In this document: piece after piece, positions 11,390 through 20,720 of the stretch
How the letters are laid out: each line of letters opens with the position of its first letter
Numbering within the stretch: position 1 is the stretch's first letter
Source of the DNA: Opisthorchis felineus
Taxonomy: Eukaryota > Platyhelminthes > Trematoda > Opisthorchiida > Opisthorchiidae
Length of the DNA stretch: 64,000 bases
Direction: 5' to 3'
Assembly (NCBI GenBank): GCA_004794785.1
Contig: SJOL01007565.1
Coordinates: forward strand, 191,384-255,383
Made by a program: the position numbers and the translations under genes
The notes under the pieces: generated by a model
The model's input: only the letters and a program-made list of their open reading frames with translations
Told to the model about the DNA's origin: nothing
Databases searched by the model: none

Positions 11390-12515
11390 ACTTTACAAAC
11401 AAGTAGCGGGGCTCACCGTGGAACCAAAAGTGGACTCCCTAGAAATAATCAAGTAACTGCTAACAGCAGACACCACCCTTTCAGAACGGACACAGCTAAC
11501 GATGGATGAAATGGTGGAAGGTAAAAAAGCAGGCCTGAATGCCATGCACTTCGTTTTTGACTCAAGAACAAGGTCCAACAATCGGGTCTCAAATAACCCT
11601 GATTTTGGCAAATATTTCTACGGAAGGATTTGAACAGAAAGCTTTAGCCCGATTCCCATACCCACCTAATGTATCCTGGTGATGACACTTTGGACGTGAT
11701 GAAACCAGACATACCAGTGAATTTTACAACTATCTGAATGACCTGAATCAGAGCATCGAAACTAATATGTGGACAGAGACAATTTTGGGTACACTGCCCT
11801 TCTTAGACTGTATGACACATAAGGTCGGTGGGACACCAAAAACCACAATGTGTGAGAAGCCAACTGACGATTTTGAACTATCTGTCTGCCGATCCGAAGT
11901 CGGTATTCGCGAGTTCTGCCTCATCAATGTTTTGCCGAGGGACATGTGTACAGAAGTAACTGACTAGACAGCTGCCCAAATTGAAGAAAAGGGCAAACTT
12001 CGGGGTAGTGGATACCCAGCTACTTTTTTTAGGCGGCAGTTACAAACGGTGATAGTCGAGCTGACAGTTGCTGGTGTGTGGTTGTGAGTAAGAGGACTCA
12101 TTAACAGAAGTACATTAGATCTGGAGTGTACTCATTCTCTCAAAAATGAAAGCACTCACAATGTTGCTGTACTTTATCTCACCCACCTTCCCCCAATTGT
12201 CGTAGCAGCCACAGACCCACACAGAGGAACAAAATCTGCCAGTGACATCTAAGGTGAATCATCAGTTGAAGCAACTTGAAGTGGAAGATAACGGAACCAA
12301 ACCCGACCAAAAAAGTTGAAATCCTCCGTCACATCAACTATAAGATTTAGGCAACTACACTAACCGACAAGACTCTTTAATTAACATTCAACACTCATCT
12401 AGTGTGCTATTCTGAAGGGTTAATACTGACTGGTTCTCTGTCTGCCTTAAAACCTGGCCAAATTGATGACCTGTTCACTCGGCCTGATGAAGCCTTTGTG
12501 TCAAGAGCGAAACGT
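11390..12515 (+). pseudogene. Penelope-like element remnant: reverse transcriptase and 3' end
   Basis: Pieces of a Penelope-like reverse transcriptase occur in order on the plus strand. At 11455-11580 there is a segment with TLSERTQLTMDE and later FVFDSRT. At about 11619-11650 comes EGFEQKALARFPYPP. At about 11682-11725 the polymerase-motif region reads GDDTLDVMKPDIP (family form YVDDTF). At about 11796-11855 LPFLDCM is followed by a degraded TSVYRKPT equivalent (TTMCEKPT). Several frameshifts and stops separate the pieces. No GIY-YIG endonuclease could be read after it. The remnant ends in CCTGATGAAGCC and a hammerhead-like core at 12484-12513. The family call rests on the RT motifs; the copy is dead. 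Confidence 0.8.
12484..12513 (+). ncRNA. Hammerhead-like core, family A (Penelope 3' end)
   Basis: CTGATGA at 12484-12490, stem II GCCTTT / AAGAGC around loop GTGTC (five of six pairs), and GAAAC at 12509-12513 followed by GTTTCCC. The same stem and loop recur at 4505-4530. It lies after a Penelope-like reverse transcriptase, where hammerheads are known in this element class. The cleavage-site half is not resolved. Confidence 0.55.
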
Positions 12516-12611
12516 TTCCCGGTTAAAAGAAACACCAATTGTTTACCAAGCCCTTCTAAAATGATGCCTAAAAGAGGTTTAATCACACCACTTATCATCC
12601 GCTCTTGGCAG

Positions 12612-12800
12612 TTAGACGATTAGACTTTCAGCCGCTGACCGGAAGTTCGTGGGTTCAAAACTCCATGTACCCTCGTGACGTGCACACTGCTGGTGATTCC
12701 CAGTAAGGACGAAACATTAGATTGCAGTGATTCTCTGGTTTTGTCGCAAAGACTGACTTTGCGTACATGACGAAATCTCAGTTGAACACCACCAACCCAC
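12612..12800 (+). mobile_element. Family H SINE-like repeat, copy H1
   Basis: A tRNA-like segment has a B-box-like GGGTTCAAAA (12651-12660). It is followed by GTGCACACTG and a 26-base hammerhead-like core at 12690-12715 (CTGGTGA, TTCCCAGTAAGGAC, GAAAC). The 3' part reads GACTGACTTTGCG, shared with copies H3, H4 and H12. The second base after CT is G instead of A, which breaks the conserved box. It directly follows the Penelope remnant. Confidence 0.65.
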
Positions 12801-14493
12801 CTGATAAGACTAACAGATCTACACAATTGCGATGCCTTAAGTCCCTCATGTTTCAAGTCAGTGGATCAAGTGAATCCCTCCCGCATCTTGATAGTTCTCA
12901 ATGCTTTGTTTGAGTTTGTCAAGCATCAAAACGCTTTCCCGTTACTCCTCACCGGATGCGAAATTCTGAGTTTGTTAGGATGGACAGGATTTTACACCGA
13001 CTTAACTATAGAGCCCGTAAATTAACAATATTGATGTGTGCTTGGCGCGCACCCATAAGTTTAGCCGAATGTTGGAAAACTAAAAATGGTGGTGTTACCT
13101 AGCAGTCACAAGTATATCTGTCGCAGTGGTACGTGACGAAGCAAGAACCACAAATACTCACCACGTCAAAGTGAACACTGTCAACAAGGTAGTGCCTTTC
13201 CAATGTCCTGCGGGCAGCTACCATAACGTAGGATTTTACTTACTTATAGAGTTCAGTAAAATACTATTTCAGAGAATGAGTTGTGATCTCAGTTCTTCTA
13301 GGGAGTTATAATGCTTTCGAATGCAAGGCTAACTGAAGCGACACTTCCTCGACAAATGACACTCGTTCTTATCTTTGCAACTCTGCCCTGACTAAGATCT
13401 CACGGACTATTTTGCCCTGATAACCATGTTTTGAGTTGAGCTGTCCGGAAGTATCGTGTAGAAGGGTTGTCATCTGGGTTCGGGAGCAGATGAATTTGAA
13501 TTGTGTTGTAATCTGGCCACGTGTTGTTCAGGCACGAATCTAGGTGAGAAATTGTTGTTTCCGGATGTTGTCTTCTACGAGGTATTTGCAAGTAAATGCA
13601 ACATCTCGGTTTGAAAATGTCGTTTTAGGATATAATGCCAGGTGCGCATAGCGTGTAAGGAAATCAAAACGAGATAATTCTCCCAACTGTTGTGAATTAT
13701 TTTGTGTAGAAGCTGGCTGTATAACGAGATTGCGGCTTGGTATTCTGTAGGCATTCGGAAGAGTGGCTTAGATCGAGGTTGTATAAAGGGTCCAAGATAT
13801 GTCACCACGCATCCTCCGCTTGTACAACACTGCATGCACACTTCACAAAGTTGCGACTTTCTAGTTAACAGCTGAATTTAATATGGTTTGGCTGATTAGG
13901 AGTCAAACTAATCTTTCGTGCCATTTGTTATGGTGCTGACTGGTTTTTTGGATGACAACTATGCAGGTGGAATACCTAAGGGAATTTTGGAACCTAAAAC
14001 ACCTGTCGCAGTGCGCGTTTACAGAAACTCAGATCAGATCATAGTGTTCTACTGCCATCTGCGAGGCCACGCTTTCGCAACATCACAGAACATTCGGATC
14101 TATTGAAAAAATTGAATAACGTGATAAACCAACTGCAGGTGAAATGTTCTTACGGGAACTTGGAATACCGATAGAATAAAACACACTCCTAACTAGTGGA
14201 AACTGATGGCTCAGGAAACCCCAAATTTGGAGGCCAGACATTCAGCTTAGTCTGTTGGATAGCTTGGAGTTGATATCTGTCCAAACAGTGATAAGATATG
14301 TTTTGTTATCCGGCCGGAGTTAAGACGGACTGGGGATAAGATTTAAAACTCACTGAGTATCACACATGTACCTCCCAACCACACGGAGGTTTTTTCTGAA
14401 TTTATTCAAGTGTTGTTAGCCCATATTTATAAACATATAAAGGGTTACCATTCATTCAAACTGGCTTTAAGTAATTTAATTCAATTTATTTAA
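12801..14493. other. No recognisable gene
   Basis: Only short open frames without motifs were seen between two family H copies. Confidence 0.45.
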
Positions 14494-14635
14494 CCGCTCG
14501 CGGCTGAACGGTAAAGTGTTCAAATAACTGGCCAAGCAGTTGCCGGTTCAAACATTTCTAAGTTTCTTGAGATGTGCACTGCTGATGACTCCCAATAAGG
14601 ATGAAGCAAGTCTACAGTGCTTCTCGGCATTGGGC
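14494..14635 (+). mobile_element. Family H SINE-like repeat, copy H2
   Basis: It begins at CGCTCGCGGCTGAACGG and has a B-box-like CGGTTCAAAC at 14544-14553. Then come TTTCTTGAGATG, the ribozyme (14576-14620) and TTCTCGGC. A different tRNA-headed SINE abuts its end at about 14636, so the two form a composite. Confidence 0.7.
14576..14620 (+). ncRNA. Hammerhead ribozyme candidate, 45-base type I layout (H2)
   Basis: Stem I GCACTG (14576-14581) pairs perfectly with CAGTGC (14615-14620). CTGATGA is exact at 14582-14588. Stem II is TCC / GGA around CAATAA. The second box is GAAGC (14603-14607) instead of GAAAC. The cleavage dinucleotide position holds TA (14613-14614), which satisfies the U-H rule. 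Stem III is weak: G.U only, with a C x C opposition. Probably weakened, but nearly all parts are in place. Confidence 0.6.
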
Positions 14636-14795
14636 TCGAGATGACTCAGTGTTTAAGGAATGGACTCATTGTCCGGAAACTTAAGGTTCAAACCCAACCT
14701 ATGCATCCGGACTGCTGCTATCTAGGCTTGGGCAACCAGGGACAAACGCAGACTGCCTGACTCCTTCGGATGGCATGGCTTCTGGGTGGCGAATG
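14636..14795 (+). mobile_element. tRNA-headed SINE, copy S1
   Basis: An A-box-like segment GATGACTCAGTG (14640-14651) and a B-box GGTTCAAACC (14685-14694) head the copy. The body is shared with S2 and S3: CTAGGCTTGGGCAACC, then TTCGGATGGCATGGC. This is a pol III-type SINE. Three copies align by eye. Confidence 0.7.
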
Positions 14796-15089
14796 TGAGT
14801 TATTGCTCAAGTATTATTAGTTTGTCATTGTAGTTTAGAGCAGACCGATTCAATTTGTCGAGCGACACAGGAGCAGATTCATATTGCCCGAACGAAAATG
14901 ACCTGTCCTGGACGACCCTGGTCTGTTCTGTCTTGGAAGTGTGTGAATTTCTGATGGCAGCTCGATGAAATTCCCAAAGTCTGTCGTAATCTAGCTCAGT
15001 TTATTGTCATCTGTCAGACCCATTAATTGCCTTGGCCTATTGTATTTGCAAAAGAAGGTGTAGAATTCAGAAGTAGCCTGACTGGCTAG

Positions 15090-15290
15090 GGGGTGAAATG
15101 GCTCAATGGTTAGAGCACGAATTTACTGACCGCAAGGTCCGCGGTTCGCACCCGACCTCTGCCTCTCGACTTCCCATGTCTGGGCTTGGGCAACCTGGCA
15201 GTATGCTAGCCCTCGTGCTTCGTCCTGGTGGCATGGCAGTTAGGCGCCGAAAGGGTGCTACAGCTGAATGATCACAGCTGACTTGCCAGT
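15090..15290 (+). mobile_element. tRNA-headed SINE, copy S2 (best preserved)
   Basis: The tRNA-like head at 15090-15162 has A-box TGGCTCAATGGTTAGAGC and B-box GGTTCGCACCC (15143-15153). The body follows with CTGGGCTTGGGCAACCTGG and GGTGGCATGGCAGTTAGG. In one frame the head reads WLEHEFTDRKVRGSHPTSAS. I recall near-identical peptides in opisthorchiid gene models, where they mark this repeat rather than a real protein. The cloverleaf is imperfect and a body follows, so this is not a tRNA gene. Confidence 0.8.
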
Positions 15291-15734
15291 TTATGATCTT
15301 AGGAACTTGCGAATCTTCTACAAGTCACGTCGGTTGACCCACCGGACAACTTTCTCAAGGAATTGCCCAGCACCTTCACCCATCGAGTTGGAACCATACA
15401 GGTGAAAAACATATCATATACCGTACCACTTGAACTGCTTTTACGTAGCTGTTTGGTTTGTTTATCAGTCGAGTCTATAAAAAATAATCGTTCGCAATAA
15501 AGGAAGTTATAAAAATTCCAAGACTAACATCCGTTTGGGATCATACTATGCACCTTCTGGCCTTAGCAAACCATTTGTACCGCGATTTAGTACTCCCTGC
15601 TTTCTCTCTTTAGCAGTTGCCAATAAAAGGCTACATGTTGGCAGGTACATACTTTTGTGTAATGTGCTTTCGTTTCCGCATAATCGCATAGTTCTAATTG
15701 GGGTTCCGTCTAGTGGGTGCATTCAGTCTGTGTT
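15291..15734. other. No recognisable gene
   Basis: Nothing identifiable between SINE copies S2 and H3. Confidence 0.4.
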
Positions 15735-16024
15735 GAAATGCAGAGAAGCACTGTGAAGCTGTTTCACACTTATCGGGGAGCATTAGTACAGTGCATCTTA
15801 GGAAACTCAGAGTTCAAACCCGCGACCTTCCAATTAGCAGTTTGAACAGCAATGAGCACCTTATCAGTAGTGTGATTAGATCACACTTAGAATATGGCAC
15901 ATCTAATCTCTCAACCACGGAAACCAGATCAAGTGGTCACGTGTTGACTGGCTCCTGGACTGATGACTTCTCAAATGGAAGTTTCATTCATGTTGTGAAA
16001 CGATTCCATCTCTGGGCTACGTAG
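15735..16024 (-). mobile_element. Family H SINE-like repeat, copy H3, nearly full length
   Basis: Read on the minus strand, it holds the 5' part (AAACTTCCATTTGAGAAGTC, then GTGACCACTTGATCTGG), the tRNA-like middle with GGTCGCGGGTTTGAACTC, and the ribozyme region. The 26-base core at 15761-15786 reads CTAATGC ... GAAAC and is followed by AGCTTCACAGTGCTTCTC. A TA insertion lies between stem I and the first box, and the first box is mutated. It stands head to head with H4. Confidence 0.65.
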
Positions 16025-16037
16025 CGATTCATAGTCA

Positions 16038-16270
16038 CTTTAGAAGCCAGTCAACGAGCTGTGTGCGCAAGGTGATCATACTCGTGGCCACAACTTAATG
16101 TTTCAAATTGCCAATGGGAGGCTTTGTGTTTGAAACTCCCTGGAGTCTGGCGAGATGTGTATGACTGAGGATTCCCAGTAAGGAAAAGAGGTTTGTACAA
16201 TATTGCTGGCATTTTCAGCACAGACTGACTTCAATGCATAAAAGTTCTCAAATCTCCTCACACTGCCATT
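16038..16270 (+). mobile_element. Family H SINE-like repeat, copy H4
   Basis: It contains GAAGCCAGTCAACG, CTCGTGGCCACAACTTAATG, a decayed B-box TGTTTGAAACTCCC, and GAGATGTG. The core at 16165-16190 has the first half CTGAGGATTCCCAGTAAGG, but GAAAC has become AAGAG. The 3' tail CAGACTGACTTCAATGC is shared with H1 and H3. The catalytic core is dead. Confidence 0.6.
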
Positions 16271-16474
16271 GCTAACTTCGGATTTTATCACCGGTTAAAC
16301 TGCAGCATCCACAATCATACGCTACTCATCTTCCGGTCTAAAAGGTCAAATTGGACAAAGTATGCACAGTATACATGAAAAAACGCCTTCAATGAAAACA
16401 AAACCCGTATAATATCCGGTGTTTTTGTAATCGAAAATATTCATGTATAAATACATGTATGTTTTAAAAATTCA

Positions 16475-17729
16475 TCACACTTCAGCTTTTATATCAACCA
16501 TTCGATAAAAATGTGATCGTACTGGATATGCGACGGGATGTTTCTCCCAACACGGAGTGATCACGTGAACAAAACTTCGTCGAAATTTGGCTCCCATGCA
16601 GCAATAGATAACAAAATTGATGCTTGAGTTTAGAACCACAAGGAAATTTCGCACTTCTGACAATATACACCAACCAGCCACGGGCTGAATCTGGGATGTG
16701 ATCCCGAAATAAATATTGTAAACCATTGCTGGAAGTTGGCAAAATACAAAAACTCCGACAACCACAACGACCATCCGGGTAACATTTCTTTCGGTTTTTG
16801 CAGCACGTCTAGAGGCCCCTCTCCAATGTTGCAGGGAGGATGAACCAACTTGCCCAGTCCATTGGTCACTGGAGTATTTTGGATAAACTCGAGGCACGTG
16901 TTGATGGCAAATCTGTAAGCAACCACATCGTCCGACGGGTTCATCATTATTGCCCAAAACAACTGGACCGGTAGCCTGTTCACCGAAAGACGAACTACAA
17001 GCAGCTTGACAATAGCATGTAGCCGGATACACACTCCGAAAGACGTCAGATCTTCGAAGAGCTTGCATTAATTTCACGTTCATCACTGTGAGTGCGACAA
17101 CCGGTAACAGAAACATGAAAAGGATATAGCCCCATGTGTAGTAGACCACACGGAAGGTGGTGTGCCACAGACAGGTAACGCTAGCTACTGCGACCTCGCA
17201 ATTGGAACTAGCTTGGGGTGTTCCAGCCAAACTGTCTCTAAAGTAGGATAATTCGAACCATCGTGGTAGGTTATAGACAGCAGCACATAGGACACAGCAC
17301 AGAGTGGCGATACGAGCTCGTGGAATGCTGGAAAGTATACTTGCATGGAGAGGATAACAACCGGCTATGAAACGTTCGGCTGTTAGGCAAACGGTTATCC
17401 ATATGGTTGCCATCTGAGCAGTCAGTCCTAACGGGTAGAGCAGTTGTTCTATAACAAAAGGTATGGAAGTTGAACTGTTTGAACAATTATAAGCCAAGAG
17501 GGTGTCGTTCTCGTGACACTGTGGTTCACCACCTAGATCACTGCAAAGAAACAACCCACCGGCGGCCATTAAAAGGGCAATATCACATACAGCGAGACTG
17601 AGCAAATAGAGGGATACAGGAGATCGCATTCGAGGACTTCGGAGGACAATTATCGAGAGGGTATTTCCGATGATTCCAAGCAAGACAATTATCGGGGAAA
17701 TATAGTCATTGAGAAATTTGAAGCAAAAC
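16475..17729 (-). CDS. Class A GPCR, FMRFamide/peptide-receptor-like, last exon
   Basis: This is a seven-helix receptor of the cell membrane, likely for a neuropeptide. Residues are counted from the Leu codon at 17681-17683. TM1 includes GN at 6-7, and TM2 has LAVCD with Asp 34. ERF at 103-105 replaces DRY. TM6 has FCQLP (314-318), and TM7 has NSSINFVIY (352-360) in place of NPxxY. These fit the insect FMRFamide-receptor branch. The loop between TM5 and TM6 is long (about 207-302) and Cys-rich. There are N-glycosylation sites near residues 59-69. No ATG precedes TM1. The frame runs 15 codons further upstream (FLNDYISPIIV) to a good splice acceptor (CTTCTTTGCAG) ending at 17730, phase 2. TGA is at 16475-16477. 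The 5' exon was not found. A GTAAGT at about 18925-18930 would keep the frame, but its exon has no ATG. The ligand cannot be told. Confidence 0.92.
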
Positions 17730-20649
17730 CTGCAAAGAAGGAAAAGAGAGGAGCGGTTGTAAGGATCCAGTCAAATTTCTTTTTCTCTGCTTCATATTGG
17801 TTTTCTACCACATAACAACTGCTTGGAACTGTCATTCGGAAACAATAGAAATTGGGAGAGTGAAAAACGCATTTTACCGTATTTCCCATGAAATAAATGC
17901 ATAAAAACTAGAATAAAATATCCCAGGCGTTTCTCCAGATTGCGTGAGAGGAATTTTTTATACATATATGCGTTACTGTATGCATTTTTCAGGCATGATT
18001 TTATTCATTTAACTTGATGAAAGTGGATGTTGGCGTTTTACATGGTATTTGATGATCTGGACAAATGCAAGAACACTTTGTGAGAGTAATCCCTTTGGTT
18101 TTACGGGTATATGCCGCGGAAGGTCCATTACCGATAGATAGTATCTGTGGACCAAGCAAATGTCCTAATTTCAAACGTTCTTGACCATTTTTAAGGGTAA
18201 AAATCTAGGCAGATCCCCGCAACACAGAAAAACTTTTCAAGGATTTTGATCGCATTAAAACCGTCTGACTAGAAGTAGGTGGTGCAGACAATCGAATAGA
18301 CGAACGATTCACGTAGGTGATGTGATCAACCGCACTCTGTTCAAGTCTTACGCCGGAACTCGAGGCCGATGATCTGTCAGGCGTGTATGTACGGTTACTC
18401 TCTCTCTCTCTCACACACACAAAAATACTACTGTAAGCCTAGATTAGATTATCAATGGAAAAAGTGCTCCCCTCAGTCATACATCCGTTGTTCACTTGAG
18501 TGTTACTAATTCATACTGTAAACTATATATGCACACTCATTCAGACGAACAGCATCCGAAAACCCTATGGATTATCATATTTTTTTACTGTACTGCAAAA
18601 GCGCGATCCATTCTCAATGGAAAATGGCATCGGTGGCGATGAACTCTCTGGTCCGATTCTGGCCAATGTATTTTTGCTGAATTTCGAAATCACACATTGA
18701 TTAGAGAAGAACTGTGAATGTTTGGAGTTCGTTTGTCATATGTCCCTGGTGTTCTTCTGATGCGTGACAGAATGAAAGATCTGTGGCAGTTTCAGAGTTT
18801 TGGAGCACAGCCTGTCCAAAAGTAAACGTCACATTTGGACAAAATTAACAGAACAAGCTTCGCTTCTTCAAGATTCGAGGTGGTAGGGGTGCATGGAAAT
18901 ATGTCTACCGGCAAACTGTCCGAGACTTACACATCGCAAAAAAGCTCCAGAATTTGAATGTCTGCCAAACACACTCGTGGAAATTGGTTGTCCTCATTGA
19001 TTTCAGGAAAGAAGAATGGTACAATTGGACACAAATAAACTAGAGGGATTTAAAGCAAAAAAATTCTTTGTATTTGAACACTGCTCAAGGGTGATTGGAA
19101 CGACAATCTTCTAACACTGGATAGACAGAATAGAAGCGGACGTTCTGTGCAGCTTAACTACAGTGCTGCCAGTTTACCATCAGTGAAACCCGGATAATTC
19201 ATACTGCACACTTTAGCGCGAACGTGATTACAAAAATACCTGCGTCTCGCGGACGCGTCACTGCATCAAAAGCAACAAATATCACGGTCTCTTCGGATTT
19301 GCGGACTCGTGACAAGTCGTGAATTCAGTCCTCTTGCCACCGCCCAGGAGGGGCGGGACAGCAGAGTCAGACGATCAGAAGAGAACGGTGGAACGTTGAA
19401 TAAACAGACCGATCGAGCTTCCGGCTCTTCTATTGATGAGGGTAATCTACCAAAATCGCCGACTGAACGGCCGATGACTATTGGTGGTTTTCGTGTGCTG
19501 TGAGGTATGATGGCAAAAGGCCAGGTTTCCTTGCAACACGGGCGTATGGATTGGATGTTCGGTAAACGGAATAGAATGCTTCGACCTTATTAATGCGGTA
19601 ACAGCAAAGAACAACACGTTAAGTTGAATTTTACTGGTCGTCCGAAGCTAAGCCGAATGTTGAAGAATGAACTTTTTGTTTGGGCCCGATGTGTAAAATA
19701 CTGGTTTGGTTGCTCATGTAGAGCGTGTGATATCCGAAGAATGGCGAATACGTTTTCTCGATGGATTCAGAGCGTATTTTATCTTGGTTAGCTAAAGGGT
19801 TACATGTAAAACGATGGCCCTGTCATTGCACATCCTATAGACAAAAACAGTGAGAGCAAAGTGATGCAATCCCTACAGCCATTAGCCGTATAAGAAGCAG
19901 AACACCACGCTTGAATACATCCATATAACTTTGTACAACACGGGTAATTGTCATTCACCATGAACTACCATATTTATATAAAACCTCCATCCGGTTCTCT
20001 TAGCCCACACAACCAAGTGCTTTGCAAATGCTCTCATATTCCATGCGTAAAGGTCGTTTGATCAGTTAGCCTTTGGGAATCGTGTTCAGGTAATCGCTGT
20101 TAGATCGGCCGCATCAGGCTTTAACTGACAAACTGGCTGAGTTGTTTTTGGACTCAAACATTTTATTCTAAATAATTTCGTGGCTTTGATTAGTATCTGA
20201 ATAGAAAAAAAGATTTTATTCACCAACCCGGCTGAGCAACCACGGTAGCTTTTATTCCATCGAGCCACAAATCAGACACCCTCAGCAGATTTGTGGGTGA
20301 TCAGCTTGTGAAGAGTTTAAGCCTCGCTACTATATTCATTCATAAGATGCGTACTCTAAATGATTCGCAACCTCGCATCTTGACATTTCAAGAATATCTG
20401 GTATTGCTTGAAGGGAGGCGTTAAACTGATTTGAAATTCAAAATCGTTTTATTAGCTGATACAAGTATCTTTCTTAGGAAAATGCTGGCGATTCTCAGGT
20501 CCAGCCACGGTGATTAGGGATGAGATTTAGCCGCGGCCAATGAGCATTTCAAGTCGACATTCTTCAGTATCAACCTCTTCTGGAAGTTGGCCAAATTGTC
20601 TCCGACGGCGGTGAGTGTGACTGAACTTCACAATTTGAAATGCAGCCCA
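17730..20649. other. Probable GPCR intron and upstream sequence; no other gene seen
   Basis: At least the part next to 17730 should be intron (minus strand), given the acceptor. No confident N-terminal exon was found. There is a short TC/AC repeat at 18399-18421. Confidence 0.4.
18399..18421. repeat. Short (TC)n(AC)n microsatellite
   Basis: About six TC units run into about five AC units. Confidence 0.9.
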
Positions 20650-20720
20650 AACAACTCATCACCGCTGGTTTGAGGACGAAACATTTGCAAGTTATTTGCT
20701 ACGTCCAGCGAACAGAACAA
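20650..20720 (+). mobile_element. Weak family B fragment (B5)
   Basis: GAGGACGAAACATTTGCAAG, then CCAGCGAACAGA and ACAACAAC, match the second half of the family B core and its tail. The CTGATGA box is degenerate (CTCATCA). Confidence 0.35.

Noticed and set aside
15090..15162. Genuine tRNA gene
   Set aside because: A and B boxes are present but the stems are imperfect, and a SINE body shared with S1 and S3 follows.
16494..17486. Other open frames within the GPCR exon
   Set aside because: They are shadows of the receptor frame on the same strand.
17689..17889. ATG-started minus frame just upstream of the GPCR exon as its N-terminus
   Set aside because: It is in another frame, and no donor in it restores phase 2; it also runs through the polypyrimidine tract of the acceptor.
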